A DNA stretch of 36,278 nucleotides. Origin: Mycobacterium sp. DL592 (lineage in GTDB: Bacteria; Actinomycetota; Actinomycetes; Mycobacteriales; Mycobacteriaceae). The stretch covers positions 1-36,278 of the forward strand of contig NZ_CP050192.1 of NCBI RefSeq assembly GCF_011694515.1, in the 5' to 3' direction. Of the stretch, positions 9,701 to 18,451 are shown one piece after another. Position numbers and translations under genes: made by a program. The notes under the pieces are model-generated. The model worked only from the letters and a program-made list of their open reading frames with translations. It ran no database searches and was not told the DNA's origin. The first letter of the stretch is position 1; each line of letters starts with the position of its first letter.

Positions 9701-11355
9701 AACTTCCGGGCCACAAGGTCTACCCCTGGGTCGCCGAGGTACGACACTCGACGCCTGGCGTGGGTCTGATCTCGCCGCCGCCGCACCACGACATCTACTC
9801 GATCGAGGATCTGGCGCAGCTGATCCACGACCTGAAGAACGCCAACCCGCAGGCCCGCGTGCACGTCAAGCTGGTCTCCGAGAACGGCGTCGGAACGGTC
9901 GCCGCCGGTGTGTCCAAGGCACACGCCGACGTGGTGCTGATCTCCGGTCACGACGGCGGCACCGGGGCGACCCCGCTGACGTCGATGAAGCATGCCGGTG
10001 CGCCGTGGGAGCTGGGCCTGGCCGAGACGCAGCAGACGTTGCTGCTCAACGGTCTTCGGGACCGGATCGTGGTCCAGGTCGACGGCCAGCTCAAGACCGG
10101 CCGCGACGTCGTGATCGCCGCGCTGCTGGGTGCCGAGGAGTTCGGCTTCGCCACCGCGCCGCTGGTGGTCTCGGGCTGCATCATGATGCGGGTCTGCCAC
10201 CTCGACACCTGCCCGGTGGGGGTGGCCACCCAGAACCCGGTACTGCGTGCACGGTTCAACGGCAAGCCCGAGTTCGTGGAGAACTTCTTCATGTTCATCG
10301 CCGAAGAGGTCCGCGAACTCATGGCGCAGCTGGGCTTCCGCACCGTCAACGAGATGGTCGGCCAGGTCAGCGCGCTGGACACCACGCAGGCCGCCGAGCA
10401 CTGGAAGGCCCACAAGCTGGACCTGACTCCTGTCCTGCACGAACCGGATTCGGCCTTCATGAACCAGGACCTGTACTGCAGCTCGCGTCAGGACCACGGT
10501 CTGGACAAGGCGCTGGACCAGCAGCTGATCGTGATGAGCAGGGAAGCCCTCGACTCGGGCACACCCGTTCGTTTTTCTACGACCATCGCCAACACCAACC
10601 GCACCGTCGGCACCATGCTGGGCCACGAGCTGACCAAAGCCTATGGCGCCAATGGTCTTCCGGACGGCACCATCGACATCACGTTCACCGGGTCGGCAGG
10701 CAACAGCTTCGGTGCGTTCGTGCCCAAGGGCATCACCCTGCGGGTCTACGGTGACGCCAACGACTACGTCGGCAAGGGCCTCTCCGGTGGCCGGATCGTG
10801 CTGCGCCCGTCGGACAACGCCCCGGAAGGCTATGTGGCCGAGAACAACATCATCGGTGGCAACGTCATCCTGTTCGGCGCCACCAGCGGTCAGGCCTTCA
10901 TCCGCGGCACCGTGGGCGAGCGGTTCGCCGTGCGTAACTCCGGCGCCCACGCGGTGGTCGAGGGTGTCGGCGACCACGGCTGCGAGTACATGACCGGTGG
11001 TCGGGTGGTCATCCTCGGTGAGACCGGCCGCAACTTCGCGGCGGGTATGTCCGGTGGTGTGGCATATGTGTACGACCCCGAAGGGCAGCTGCCCGCCAAC
11101 CTCAACACCGAGATGGTGGACATCGACGAATTCGACGACTCCGATGCCGAGTGGCTGCGCGACACCATCGCCGCGCACACCGATGCCACCGATTCGGCTG
11201 TGGGCCAGCGCATCTTGGCGAACTGGTCAGAACAGGTAGGTAACTTCGTGAAAGTGATGCCGCGCGACTACAAGCTCGTGCTGCAGGCCATCGCCGCAGC
11301 CGAGGCTGCCGGCGAGGATGTCGACAAGGCGATCATGGCGGCAGCTCATGGCTGA
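6781..11355 (+). CDS. gltB: Glutamate synthase (NADPH), large subunit
   Basis: Encodes 1524 aa from ATG 6781. The large subunit releases ammonia from glutamine and uses it to convert 2-oxoglutarate to glutamate in the GOGAT cycle. The class II amidotransferase nucleophile is Cys17 in HDACGVAM, preceded by a 16-residue propeptide, which fits the chosen start; TTG 6757 in the same frame would give a longer, less typical propeptide. The FMN/synthase domain contains the 3Fe-4S ligands [12 protein letters not shown] (C-x5-C-x4-C; about nt 10177-10212). The C-terminal beta-helix region is rich in GxxG repeats (for example [15 protein letters not shown]). The gene overlaps gltD by 8 nt. The length matches actinobacterial GltB, and no disruption is seen. 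Confidence 0.98.
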   Translation: MPRSVGLYNPAYEHDACGVAMVVDMHGRRSRDIVDKAITALLNLEHRGAAGAEPHSGDGAGILLQVPDSFLRAVVDFELPAEGSYATGIAFLPQSARDAVTACEAVEKIVEAEGLEVIGWRDVPTDDSSLGALSRDAMPTFRQVFIGGASGMDLERKAYVIRKRAEHELGSKGPGQDGPGRETVYFPSLSGQTFVYKGMLTTPQLKAFYLDLQDERMESALGVVHSRFSTNTFPSWPLAHPFRRIAHNGEINTVTGNENWMRAREALIKTEVFGTDVEKIFPVCTPGASDTARFDEVLELLHLGGRSLAHAVLMMIPEAWERNESMDPARRAFYQYHGSLMEPWDGPASVCFSDGTVVGAVLDRNGLRPSRIWVTEDGLVVMASESGVLDLDPAKVVKRMRLQPGRMFLVDTAQGRIVSDEEIKTELAAAQPYREWLDEQQFHLDELPQGPYIRMPHHRVVLRQQAFGYTYEELNLLVAPMARTGAEPIGSMGTDTPIAVLSARPRMLFDYFQQLFAQVTNPPLDAIREEVVTSLQATVGPEGDLLSPTAQSCHQIVLPQPILRNHELAKLINLDPDNEVRGRKHGMRSAVIRCLYPVAKGGEGLRRALDDIRDAASAAIADGAQLLIISDRESNENLAPIPSLLAVSAIHHHLVRTRTRTQVGLVVEAGDAREVHHMAALVSFGAAAINPYMAFESIADMIDRGVIQGVDREKALQNYIKAAGKGVLKVMSKMGISTLASYTGAQLFQAIGISQAVLDEYFTGLYCPVGGIDLDDIAADVATRHQLAYLDRPDERAHRELEVGGEYQWRREGEYHLFNPDTVFKLQHSTRTGQYSIFKEYTKLVDDQSERMASLRGLLKFKDGARPPVPIEEVESAADIVKRFSTGAMSYGSISAEAHETLAIAMNRIGARSNSGEGGEDVKRFDRDSNGDWRRSAIKQVASGRFGVTSHYLSNCTDIQIKMAQGAKPGEGGQLPGHKVYPWVAEVRHSTPGVGLISPPPHHDIYSIEDLAQLIHDLKNANPQARVHVKLVSENGVGTVAAGVSKAHADVVLISGHDGGTGATPLTSMKHAGAPWELGLAETQQTLLLNGLRDRIVVQVDGQLKTGRDVVIAALLGAEEFGFATAPLVVSGCIMMRVCHLDTCPVGVATQNPVLRARFNGKPEFVENFFMFIAEEVRELMAQLGFRTVNEMVGQVSALDTTQAAEHWKAHKLDLTPVLHEPDSAFMNQDLYCSSRQDHGLDKALDQQLIVMSREALDSGTPVRFSTTIANTNRTVGTMLGHELTKAYGANGLPDGTIDITFTGSAGNSFGAFVPKGITLRVYGDANDYVGKGLSGGRIVLRPSDNAPEGYVAENNIIGGNVILFGATSGQAFIRGTVGERFAVRNSGAHAVVEGVGDHGCEYMTGGRVVILGETGRNFAAGMSGGVAYVYDPEGQLPANLNTEMVDIDEFDDSDAEWLRDTIAAHTDATDSAVGQRILANWSEQVGNFVKVMPRDYKLVLQAIAAAEAAGEDVDKAIMAAAHG

Positions 11356-12814
11356 TCCGTCGGGCTTCATGAAGTACACCCACCGCGAGCTGCCGACCCG
11401 CCGTCCGGTGGATCTGCGCCTGCGGGACTGGAATGAGGTCTACGAGGACTTCGCCCACGACACCCTGGAGCACCAGGCGTCGCGCTGCATGGACTGCGGA
11501 ATCCCGTTCTGCCACAACGGCTGCCCGCTCGGCAATCTCATCCCGGAGTGGAACGACCTGGTGTACCGGGACCGGTGGCAGGACGCGATCGAGCGGTTGC
11601 ACGCCACCAACAACTTCCCCGAGTTCACCGGCCGACTGTGCCCCGCGCCGTGTGAGGCCTCCTGCGTGCTGGGTATCAACCAGGACCCGGTGACCATCAA
11701 GCAGGTCGAGGTCGAGATCATCGACAACGCCTTCGACGAGGGCTGGGTCGTCCCGATGCCGCCGCACGTCATCACCGGCAAGAAGGTCGCTGTCGTCGGC
11801 TCCGGCCCCGCCGGGCTGGCCGCCGCCCAGCAGCTGACCCGCGCCGGGCACGACGTCACCGTCTTCGAGCGGGCCGACCGCATCGGCGGGCTGCTGCGCT
11901 ACGGCATCCCCGAGTTCAAGATGGAGAAGCGCCACATCGACCGCCGCCTGGCGCAGATGGAGGCCGAAGGCACCACCTTCCGCCCCGGCGTCAACGTGGG
12001 CGTCGACATCACCGTCGAGCAGTTGCGCGCCGAGTATGACGCGGTCGTGCTGGCCGGCGGTGCGACGGCCTGGCGTGACCTGCCGATCCCCGGCCGCCAG
12101 TTCGAGGGCATCTACCAGGCCATGGAGTACCTGCCCTGGGCCAACAAGGTTCAGCAGGGCGATCCCGTGCTCGACGAGGACGGCCAGCCACCGATCACCG
12201 CCAAGGGCAAGAAGGTCATCATCATCGGCGGCGGCGACACCGGCGCCGACTGCCTGGGCACCGCGCATCGCCAGGGCGCGGCCAGCGTGCACCAGTTCGA
12301 GATCATGCCGCGACCGCCGGAGACCCGGGCCGATTCGACCCCGTGGCCGACCTACCCGCTGATGTTCCGGGTGTCCTCGGCCCACGAAGAGGGCGGCGAG
12401 CGGGTGTTCTCGGTCAACACCGAGAAGTTCCTCGGCAACGAGGGCAAGGTCACCGGGCTGCGCGCCCACGAAGTCGTGATGAAGGACGGCAAGTTCGAGA
12501 AGGTCGAGGGCACCGACTTCGAGCTCGAGGCCGACCTGGTGCTGCTGGCGATGGGCTTCGTCGGCCCCGAGCGTCCCGGCCTGCTGACCGACCTCGGCGT
12601 CGAGCTCGACGGGCGCGGCAACGTGGCCCGCGGCAAGGACTTCGACACCTCGGTGAAGGGCGTCTACGTGGCCGGTGACATGGGCCGCGGCCAGTCGCTG
12701 ATCGTGTGGGCGATCGCCGAGGGGCGGGCTGCTGCAGCGGCGGTGGACCGCTACCTGATGGGTCACTCGGCGTTGCCGGCCCCGATCAGGCCGACCGCCG
12801 CCCCCCAGCGTTAG
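11348..12814 (+). CDS. gltD: Glutamate synthase (NADPH), small subunit
   Basis: Encodes 488 aa from ATG 11348, overlapping the gltB stop (11353-11355). The N-terminal domain has the cysteine clusters [13 protein letters not shown] and CPAPCEASC that bind the 4Fe-4S centres linking the subunits. A FAD-binding [10 protein letters not shown] motif and an NADPH-binding GGGDTGADC motif follow, then the C-terminal [11 protein letters not shown] segment that contacts FAD. The protein oxidises NADPH and passes electrons through FAD and Fe-S clusters to the FMN of GltB. A frame extension to 11318 lies inside gltB and is not used. Length equals the recalled M. tuberculosis GltD. An inverted repeat follows 11 nt after the stop. 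Confidence 0.98.
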   Translation: MADPSGFMKYTHRELPTRRPVDLRLRDWNEVYEDFAHDTLEHQASRCMDCGIPFCHNGCPLGNLIPEWNDLVYRDRWQDAIERLHATNNFPEFTGRLCPAPCEASCVLGINQDPVTIKQVEVEIIDNAFDEGWVVPMPPHVITGKKVAVVGSGPAGLAAAQQLTRAGHDVTVFERADRIGGLLRYGIPEFKMEKRHIDRRLAQMEAEGTTFRPGVNVGVDITVEQLRAEYDAVVLAGGATAWRDLPIPGRQFEGIYQAMEYLPWANKVQQGDPVLDEDGQPPITAKGKKVIIIGGGDTGADCLGTAHRQGAASVHQFEIMPRPPETRADSTPWPTYPLMFRVSSAHEEGGERVFSVNTEKFLGNEGKVTGLRAHEVVMKDGKFEKVEGTDFELEADLVLLAMGFVGPERPGLLTDLGVELDGRGNVARGKDFDTSVKGVYVAGDMGRGQSLIVWAIAEGRAAAAAVDRYLMGHSALPAPIRPTAAPQR

Positions 12815-12825
12815 CCGCTTGCGTC

Positions 12826-12880
12826 GAGTCAGAACTCACGCACAGGAAGTGCGAGTAGGCGGCTGCGCGGATTCTGACTC
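12826..12880. repeat. Nested inverted repeat just after gltD
   Basis: Outer arms GAGTCAGAA (12826-12834) and TTCTGACTC (12872-12880) are perfect over 9 bp. Inside the left part lies a second hairpin, CGCAC-aggaa-GTGCG (12838-12852), extended by ACT/AGT across a two-base bulge. There is no T-run, so it is not a classic intrinsic terminator. It could be a structured 3' end for gltBD mRNA, a protein-binding cruciform, or one copy of a dispersed palindromic element. Confidence 0.6.
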
Positions 12881-12920
12881 AGCGCCGAGCAATATCACTT
12901 CAGCCACTTTAGTCACACCA

Positions 12921-12937
12921 GAATCATCAGATGATTC
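12921..12937. promoter_or_regulatory. Perfect 17-bp palindrome, candidate operator
   Basis: GAATCATCAGATGATTC has two perfect 8-bp arms around one base. It lies in an AT-rich stretch of the gltD-LLM gap, about 110 bp upstream of the small gene at 13048. A -10-like TCTAAT occurs at 12975-12980, without a good -35. The shape suits a dimeric winged-helix or HTH regulator, but I cannot name the family. It may control the small downstream gene. Confidence 0.5.
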
Positions 12938-13047
12938 ATCGGCGCGCCTTCACAGCTTTGCAGTGTGATCTATGTCTAATTGCTGGAGCGGTCGCTGCGG
13001 TAAAGTAGTGCTCCGGTCATTGGAAGTCGACCACAGGAGTGATCCTT

Positions 13048-13188
13048 GTGTACCTCAACCCCATATCTCGCTCGCGGGTCGCGCGTATAGCCTGGTCATT
13101 GTTCCGGCACCCGGTGAAGAGCCGGGAGTTCCCGGAGCGACTCGAGCGGCTTGTCACCGCCGACGACCTCGTTCGTTTCGGCTTCTAG
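13048..13188 (+). CDS. Predicted 46-aa basic small protein
   Basis: A GTG start at 13048 is preceded by AGGAG (13035-13039) at an 8-nt spacing, one of the better ribosome-binding sites in the window. The 46 codons end at TAG 13186-13188, and about 80% of them end in G or C, as expected for a real gene here. The peptide begins MYLNPISRSRVARI and ends ADDLVRFGF. The middle (RIAWSLFRHPVKSREF) looks like an amphipathic helix. There is no signal peptide and no family I recognise. M. tuberculosis has a small gene (Rv3857c) between gltD and the PHP gene; I cannot tell whether this is related. The gene sits alone between gltD and a convergent operon. Confidence 0.55.
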   Translation: MYLNPISRSRVARIAWSLFRHPVKSREFPERLERLVTADDLVRFGF

Positions 13189-13200
13189 CAACGGTTTTCG

Positions 13201-13217
13201 GCGGCATTTGACGCCGC
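13201..13217. terminator. Weak hairpin between convergent genes
   Basis: GCGGC (13201-13205) and GCCGC (13213-13217) flank a 7-nt loop. A few T residues follow on the plus strand (CATTTTG). It lies between the small plus-strand gene and the end of the minus-strand ArsR-SulP-LLM operon. The short stem makes this a weak call. Confidence 0.3.
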
Positions 13218-13254
13218 AATCATTTTGCCGGGCCTCGCAACGGCGTTGTCTGGT

Positions 13255-14130
13255 TCAGTCAGACGGGCGCCACAGCCCGGAATCACGGATCGCCTCGGCC
13301 AGCGGCTCGAGCACCGCAGGGTCGTGCGGGGTCGGCAGGTACACGATCGCGAGGTCCAGGCCTTCGGCGCCCAGCGCGATGGAATCCTCGATCACCCCGC
13401 GGTGGCCGCGATCCGGGTCGAGGCGCACATGCGCAGACAGCAAGATGTCCTTCGGGTTGCGGCCGACGTCGGCACAGTGCGCCTTGAGTACGTCGCGCTT
13501 GCGGGCGAATTCCTCGGGCGGTCCGCCGACGAAGTTCCAGTGGTCGGCGTACTTGGCGGTGATCCGCAGGGTCCGCTTCTCCCCACTGCCGCCGATGCAG
13601 ATCGGCGGGTGCGGACGCTGCGGCCCCTTGGGCTCGTTGCGCGCGGCCTTCAGTTGGTAGTACGTCCCGTCGAAGTCCGTGGTCTCCTGGCTCAGGAGAC
13701 CCTTGAGGACCTGACAGGCCTCCTCGAAACGGTCGAAGCGTTCCTTGACGCTGCCCAGCTCGATGCCGTAGGCGCCGGACTCTTCCTCGTTCCACCCGGC
13801 GCCGATGCCGAGTTCGAGCCGGCCGCCGGAGATGATGTCCAGCGCCGCGGCCATATTGGCCAGCACGGCCGGGTGGCGATAGTGAATGCCGGTCACCAGT
13901 GTGCCGATCCGCAGCCGGGTGGTGGCCTGCGCCAACGCGGTCAGCGTGGTCCAGCCCTCCAAGCAGGGCCCGCTCGGGTCGGAGAAGATCGGATAGAAGT
14001 GGTCGAATGTCCAGCCGGACTCGTAGACGTCGATGTCGTCGGCGGCCTGCCAGACGGCAAGCATGTCGGCCCAGGTGGTGTTCTGCGGTGAGGTCTTGAA
14101 CGCGAATCGCACTCGATCAACCCTACTCAA
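13255..14130 (-). CDS. F420-dependent LLM-class (luciferase-like) oxidoreductase
   Basis: Encodes about 291 aa of the bacterial luciferase-like TIM barrel. Typical segments are WTTLTALAQATTRLRIGTLVTG, GRLELGIGAGW, and the late GGSGEKRTLRITAKYADHWN. Mycobacteria use many such enzymes with F420; the substrate cannot be read from sequence. Two starts are possible. TTG 14130 overlaps the SulP stop as TTGA. GTG 14112 (285 aa) has AGGG at an 8-nt spacing and a start (VRFAFKT) closer to family members. The gene is third in a tightly overlapping arsR-sulP-LLM operon, so it probably shares the ArsR control. Confidence 0.88.
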   Translation of the reverse strand: MSRVDRVRFAFKTSPQNTTWADMLAVWQAADDIDVYESGWTFDHFYPIFSDPSGPCLEGWTTLTALAQATTRLRIGTLVTGIHYRHPAVLANMAAALDIISGGRLELGIGAGWNEEESGAYGIELGSVKERFDRFEEACQVLKGLLSQETTDFDGTYYQLKAARNEPKGPQRPHPPICIGGSGEKRTLRITAKYADHWNFVGGPPEEFARKRDVLKAHCADVGRNPKDILLSAHVRLDPDRGHRGVIEDSIALGAEGLDLAIVYLPTPHDPAVLEPLAEAIRDSGLWRPSD

Positions 14131-15776
14131 CCCGAGTCGGAGTGCGCCACATGCGAGCGGGCGTGGGCGATGGCCTCGTCGAGGGAGTCGATCAGATGGT
14201 TCTCGTGGCGCAGCGCGTCGACGATGCCCATGTTCTCCAGCAGGGCCATGTGCTCGGGCCGTACTCCCTTGATGATGACCGTGATTCCGCGCGACTCGAG
14301 TTCCTCGGCGATCTCGGCCAGGGTGTGCGCGCCGGTGGCGTCGAGCATGCCCAGCTGCGACATCCGGATGATCACGACGGTGACCTCAGGACGGTCGGCA
14401 TCGGTGATCGCGCCCGAAATGCGTTCGGCCGCACCGAAGAACATCGCCCCGTCCAAACGGAGCAGTGCGATGCGCTCGTCACCGGGCTGACTCGGGCCGG
14501 GCAGTTCCTCGCGCACCACGCTGCTGCGCCGGGCCACGGTCCGCAGTGCGAAGAACGCCGCGAAGAGGAGGCCGATCTCTACCGCTTCGATCAGGTCGAA
14601 GCCGATCGTGACGAACGCCGTCAGCACGAACGTGGCCGCGTCCGACCGGGTCGAGCGCAGGATCTTGCGCACCGTCGTCGCCGAGATCATCCGGAACGAG
14701 GTCACCATCAGCACACCGGCCAAGGCGGACAACGGAATTGCCGCCACCGGCCCGGTCGCCAGGTACACGATGCCCAGCAACAGCACCGAATGGACGATCG
14801 CCGCCACCCGGGTGCGCGCACCGGAGCGCACGTTGACCGCGGTGCGGGCAATCGCTCCGGTGGCGGGCATTCCGCCGAAGAGGCCGGAGGCCACCGAGGC
14901 CAGCCCCTGCCCGACGAGCTCACGGTCGGGGTCATACGGACCCGTCGGGGACATGGTGGCCGCCACCCGGGCCGACAGCAACGACTCGATCGCCGCGAGG
15001 GCGGCGATGGCCAGCGCGGCACCGAGCAGTGTGCGCGCCGAACTGAGGTCGGCGTGCGGCATGACCGGCGCGGGCAGATGTGACGGCAGTGCCCCGATGC
15101 TGGCCACCGGGATGTGGAAGGCCACCACGATCACCGTGGCGGCGACGACGGCGGTCAGCGACTCCGGGATGCTGCGGTGCAGCCGGGGCAGGCCGAGCAT
15201 CAGAACAGCGACCACGGCGACAACCGCCAAAGTCCGCCACGCCGAGGCCCATTCGGCGTGGGCGACGACGTTCCATGCCGCCACCAGGGTGCGCTGGCCG
15301 GCCGGGGCGGTGGTGCCGAACGCGGCCGGAACCTGCTGCAGGAAGATGATGGCGGCGATGCCGAGGGTGAAGCCCTCGATGACCGGCCACGGGATGAACG
15401 TCACCGCCCGTCCGAGACCGCAGATGCCCGCGGTCAACACGATCACGCCGGCCAGCACGGTCACCAGCGCCACGCTGCCGATCCCGTGCAGGGCGACGAT
15501 CGGTGCCAGCACCACCGCCATCGCGCCCGTCGGCCCGGACACCTGGACGTGGGAGCCGCCGAATACCGCCGCGACCAGGCCGGCGATGACGGCGGTGATG
15601 AGCCCGGCGGCCGCACCGACCCCGGAGCTGATGCCGAACGCCAATGCCAGTGGCAGTGCCACGACGCCGACGGTGACCCCGGCCAGGATGTCGCGACGCC
15701 ACGAGCGGGACAGGCCCGCGTAGTCACTGCGGTGGGGTAGCAGCCGGCTGATGGTACCCGCCGCTGTGGCGATCAC
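14127..15776 (-). CDS. SulP-family anion transporter with C-terminal STAS domain
   Basis: Encodes 549 aa from GTG 15776, which overlaps the ArsR stop as GTGA. The N-terminal part has about 10-12 TM helices with SulP features, including an early GVVALPLALAFGI segment and a later EGFTLGIAAIIFLQQVPAAFG. The last about 120 residues form a cytosolic STAS domain (LDGAMFFGAAERISGAI ... MLDATGAHTLAEI). Members carry sulfate, bicarbonate or other anions. This one is not embedded in sulfate-assimilation genes, so its substrate is open. Coupling to an ArsR-family repressor means its expression is probably ligand-switched. Confidence 0.92.
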   Translation of the reverse strand: MIATAAGTISRLLPHRSDYAGLSRSWRRDILAGVTVGVVALPLALAFGISSGVGAAAGLITAVIAGLVAAVFGGSHVQVSGPTGAMAVVLAPIVALHGIGSVALVTVLAGVIVLTAGICGLGRAVTFIPWPVIEGFTLGIAAIIFLQQVPAAFGTTAPAGQRTLVAAWNVVAHAEWASAWRTLAVVAVVAVLMLGLPRLHRSIPESLTAVVAATVIVVAFHIPVASIGALPSHLPAPVMPHADLSSARTLLGAALAIAALAAIESLLSARVAATMSPTGPYDPDRELVGQGLASVASGLFGGMPATGAIARTAVNVRSGARTRVAAIVHSVLLLGIVYLATGPVAAIPLSALAGVLMVTSFRMISATTVRKILRSTRSDAATFVLTAFVTIGFDLIEAVEIGLLFAAFFALRTVARRSSVVREELPGPSQPGDERIALLRLDGAMFFGAAERISGAITDADRPEVTVVIIRMSQLGMLDATGAHTLAEIAEELESRGITVIIKGVRPEHMALLENMGIVDALRHENHLIDSLDEAIAHARSHVAHSDSG

Positions 15777-16150
15777 TGTGGCCCGCCGATCGGCGGCAGC
15801 GCGGCGAACGCTTCGAGCTGTTGCTGCTGGGATTTGAGAGTGTCGGCCAGGAAGGAGCGGGCGATCACGAGCAGTTCGCGGATCGAGGGATGGGCCAACT
15901 CGTAGTAGACGGCGTTGCCGACCCGTTCGGCCCGGACCACCTGATGGCGTTTGAGCACGGCGAGATGCTGCGACAGCAGGGTGGGCTCGATGTCGGTGCC
16001 GGCGAGGATCTCGCTGACGGTGGTGGGTTGGGTATTGGCCGACAGGATCTCCAGGACCCGGATTCGGGCCGGGTGGGCCAGCGCCTTGAACAGGTTGGCC
16101 TTGATCTCGTAGAGCGGCCGTTCGGTTCCGCCGGGGACGGTGCTGGGCAC
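15773..16150 (-). CDS. ArsR/SmtB-family winged-helix repressor lacking cysteine
   Basis: Encodes 125 aa from GTG 16150, with GGAGG at a 6-nt spacing (16156-16160). This start beats the longer frame, whose extra N-terminus would read through the operator. The core is typical ArsR: KALAHPARIRVLEIL, then a recognition helix TLLSQHLAVLKRHQVVRAER and the wing GNAVYYEL. There is no cysteine, so classical thiol-based metal or persulfide sensing by this chain is ruled out; His/Asp-based metal sensing or another ligand remains possible. It heads the operon with sulP and the LLM oxidoreductase. A perfect inverted repeat 28 bp upstream of the start is its likely operator. Confidence 0.92.
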   Translation of the reverse strand: MPSTVPGGTERPLYEIKANLFKALAHPARIRVLEILSANTQPTTVSEILAGTDIEPTLLSQHLAVLKRHQVVRAERVGNAVYYELAHPSIRELLVIARSFLADTLKSQQQQLEAFAALPPIGGPQ

Positions 16151-16177
16151 GGCGGTCCTCCCTCGATGACTACTTGA

Positions 16178-16201
16178 TGGATTGAACGATTCCTCAATCC
16201 A
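16178..16201. promoter_or_regulatory. Probable ArsR operator (perfect 8-8-8 inverted repeat)
   Basis: TGGATTGA (16178-16185) and TCAATCCA (16194-16201) are perfect 8-bp arms separated by 8 bp. The site lies in the 100-bp gap between arsR (start 16150) and the divergent PHP gene (start 16251), so it could control both. ArsR/SmtB operators are imperfect inverted repeats of this size, often with ATTGA/TCAAT-like halves. Confidence 0.75.
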
Positions 16202-16250
16202 CTGTAGCGGTGGTTGGCGGCGCAGCCAAAACCGGGAGCAGACTGGAGCC

Positions 16251-17261
16251 ATGGACCCGGTGGCCGCGCTACGCGAGATCGCGTACTACAAGGACCGCGC
16301 ACGGGAGGACTCCCGCCGCGTGATGGCCTACCGCAAGGCCGCCGACATCGTCGAAGCTCTCGACGAGACCGCACGCGACCGGCACGCCAAGGCCAACACC
16401 TGGCAGTCGATTCCCGGGATCGGACCCAAGACCGCCACCGTCATCGCACAGGCCGTCGCAGGCCAGATCCCCGACGCCCTCGCTGAATTACGTTCGGCTG
16501 CTGAGGATCTCGGTGGCGGACACATCAGGGAAGCGATCCGGGGCGATCTGCACTGCCATTCCAACTGGTCGGATGGCTCCGCCCCGATCGAGGAGATGAT
16601 GGTCACCGCCGCGGCGCTGGGCCACGAGTACTGCGCCCTGACCGACCACTCGCCGCGGCTCAGGATCGCCAACGGGCTCTCGGCCGACCGCCTGCGCCGT
16701 CAGCTCGACATCATCGACGAACTGCGCGAGAAGGTGGCGCCTTTCCGGATCCTCACCGGCATCGAGGTCGACATCCTCGAGGACGGCACGCTCGACCAGG
16801 ACCCCGAGCTGCTCGACCGCCTGGACATCGTCGTGGCCAGCGTGCACTCCAAACTCTCGATGGATGCCCCGTCGATGACGCGTCGCATGGTGCGCGCGGT
16901 GAGCAACTCCCGCGTCAACGTGCTCGGGCACTGCACCGGCCGACTGGTGACAGGCAGCCGCGGCTTCCGGCCCGAGTCGAAGTTCGATGCGGAGAGGGTG
17001 TTTCACGCCTGCCGCGAACACCGGACCGCCGTCGAGATCAACTCCCGCCCGGAACGCCGCGACCCGCCGACCCGGCTGCTGAACCTCGCTCTGGAGATCG
17101 GTTGCGAATTCTCCATCGACACCGACGCCCACGCGCCAGGCCAACTCGACTTCCTCGGCTACGGCGCACAGCGCGCGCTCGACGCCGACGTCCCCGCCGA
17201 TCGGATCATCAACACCTGGTCGGCCGACAAGCTGGTCGGCTGGGCTCAGTCCGGCAGCTGA
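16251..17261 (+). CDS. PHP-domain phosphoesterase with N-terminal HhH domain (Rv3856c-like)
   Basis: Encodes 336 aa from ATG 16251; a longer frame from 16182 reads through the promoter and operator. The N-terminal about 85 residues resemble the helix-hairpin-helix part of PolX proteins (SIPGIGPKTATVIAQAVAG). The PHP domain has the metal-ligand motifs DLHCHSNWSDGS, LTDHS, GIEVDI, ASVHS, GHCTGR, EINSRP and DTDAHA. There is no polymerase palm, so this is a PolX-like exonuclease/phosphoesterase half. The substrate is not known; DNA 3'-ends or a small phosphate ester are possible. M. tuberculosis Rv3856c has nearly the same length and neighbourhood. The 3' end overlaps the convergent dinB gene by 16 bp. 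Confidence 0.9.
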   Translation: MDPVAALREIAYYKDRAREDSRRVMAYRKAADIVEALDETARDRHAKANTWQSIPGIGPKTATVIAQAVAGQIPDALAELRSAAEDLGGGHIREAIRGDLHCHSNWSDGSAPIEEMMVTAAALGHEYCALTDHSPRLRIANGLSADRLRRQLDIIDELREKVAPFRILTGIEVDILEDGTLDQDPELLDRLDIVVASVHSKLSMDAPSMTRRMVRAVSNSRVNVLGHCTGRLVTGSRGFRPESKFDAERVFHACREHRTAVEINSRPERRDPPTRLLNLALEIGCEFSIDTDAHAPGQLDFLGYGAQRALDADVPADRIINTWSADKLVGWAQSGS

Positions 17262-18451
17262 GGCATCTCCAAGCCGGGATCCCTGCCCACCAGCACGCCG
17301 CGGGTGACCGCCGAGTTGCCGTAACGGCGGCGCACGCGGTCGACTGCCGCATCGAGGTCGAGCAAGTCGGGCTGCGGCCCGTCGAGCGGCAACTCCAGCT
17401 GCTGAGCTCCGTCCCGATCGATGTTGGAGACCGCGAACCCGATCAAGGTGATACCCCGCTCGGCGATCACCGGTGCCGCCTGTCCGACCAGCGCTCGGGC
17501 TGTGGCCAGCACGGTTTCGGTCGACGCCGTCGCCCGCGGCATCGTGTGTGAGCGGGTGACCCGGTCGAAGTCGTCGAAGCGCAACCGCAGCACCACCGTC
17601 CGTCCCGTGCGCTGAGCCGCCCGCATCCGCCTGGTGATCCGGTCCACCAGACCGACGACCACCGCGTCGAGCTCGGCGGCCGGCATCCGCCGCCGGCCCA
17701 GGGCACGTTGGGCCCCCACCGACCGGCGCTGTCGGCCGGTCTGCACCCGCCGTCTGTCGATATTGCGCGACAGTGCGTAAAGCTGCCTACCCATCGCGCC
17801 GCCGACCAGTCCGGCCAGCATCGACTCACTGAGTTCGGCAACCTGGGCGACGGTGTAAATGCCATGCGACTGAAGCTTTTCCGCTGTCTTGGCGCCGACG
17901 CCCCACAGGCTGCGCACCGGCAGGGGATGCAGGAACTCGAGTTCGGCATCAGGCGGCACCAGCAGCAGCCCGTCCGGTTTGGCCTGCTGGCTGGCCACCT
18001 TCGCCAGGAACTTGGTGCGGGCGATGCCCACCGTGATGGGTAATCCGACGCGATCGCGAACCGCCTCGCGCAGCTGCGCCCCGATCTGCACCGGGTCACC
18101 GCTGAGCCGGCGGAGCCCGGAGACGTCGAGGAAGGCCTCGTCGACCGAGAGCGGCTCGACCATCGGGGTGATGTCGCGGAACACCTCGAACACGGCGTCG
18201 CTGGCGCGGCTATAGGCCGACATCCGTGGCGGGACGACGACGGCGGCCGGGCATAGCCGACGGGCCTGGCTGCCGCCCATCGCCGCCCGCACACCGAAGG
18301 CCTTGGCCTCGTAACTGGCGGCCAGCACCACGCCGCCGCCGACGATCACCGGGCGGCCGCGCAGCGTCGGGTCATCGCGCTGCTCCACCGATGCGTAGAA
18401 CGCGTCGAGGTCAGCGTGCAGGATGGTCGCCAGACCAGTGGACACGAACAT
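17246..18451 (-). CDS. dinB3: Y-family DNA polymerase IV, DinB3-like
   Basis: Encodes 401 aa. The palm acidic residues lie in HADLDAFYASVEQ (Asp14) and SVDEAFLDVSG (Asp104, Glu105), with Phe18-Tyr19 at the usual steric-gate position. Thumb HhH (LWGVGAKTAEKLQSHG) and little-finger domains follow. A beta-clamp binding motif QLELPL lies at residues 351-356, so it should work at the replisome in error-prone lesion bypass. M. smegmatis DinB3 (MSMEG_6443) sits near ethA/ethR, so synteny points to DinB3; M. tuberculosis lacks a polymerase here. The start region lies inside the 3' end of the PBP gene (about 106-bp overlap). GTG at 18445 is an alternative start. Confidence 0.93.
   Translation of the reverse strand: MFVSTGLATILHADLDAFYASVEQRDDPTLRGRPVIVGGGVVLAASYEAKAFGVRAAMGGSQARRLCPAAVVVPPRMSAYSRASDAVFEVFRDITPMVEPLSVDEAFLDVSGLRRLSGDPVQIGAQLREAVRDRVGLPITVGIARTKFLAKVASQQAKPDGLLLVPPDAELEFLHPLPVRSLWGVGAKTAEKLQSHGIYTVAQVAELSESMLAGLVGGAMGRQLYALSRNIDRRRVQTGRQRRSVGAQRALGRRRMPAAELDAVVVGLVDRITRRMRAAQRTGRTVVLRLRFDDFDRVTRSHTMPRATASTETVLATARALVGQAAPVIAERGITLIGFAVSNIDRDGAQQLELPLDGPQPDLLDLDAAVDRVRRRYGNSAVTRGVLVGRDPGLEMPQLPD

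Noticed and set aside
8545..11178. Very long open frame (877 codons) antisense to gltB
   Set aside because: It is a mirror of high-GC codon use in gltB; composition is low-complexity His/Asp/Gly-rich and no domain is seen.
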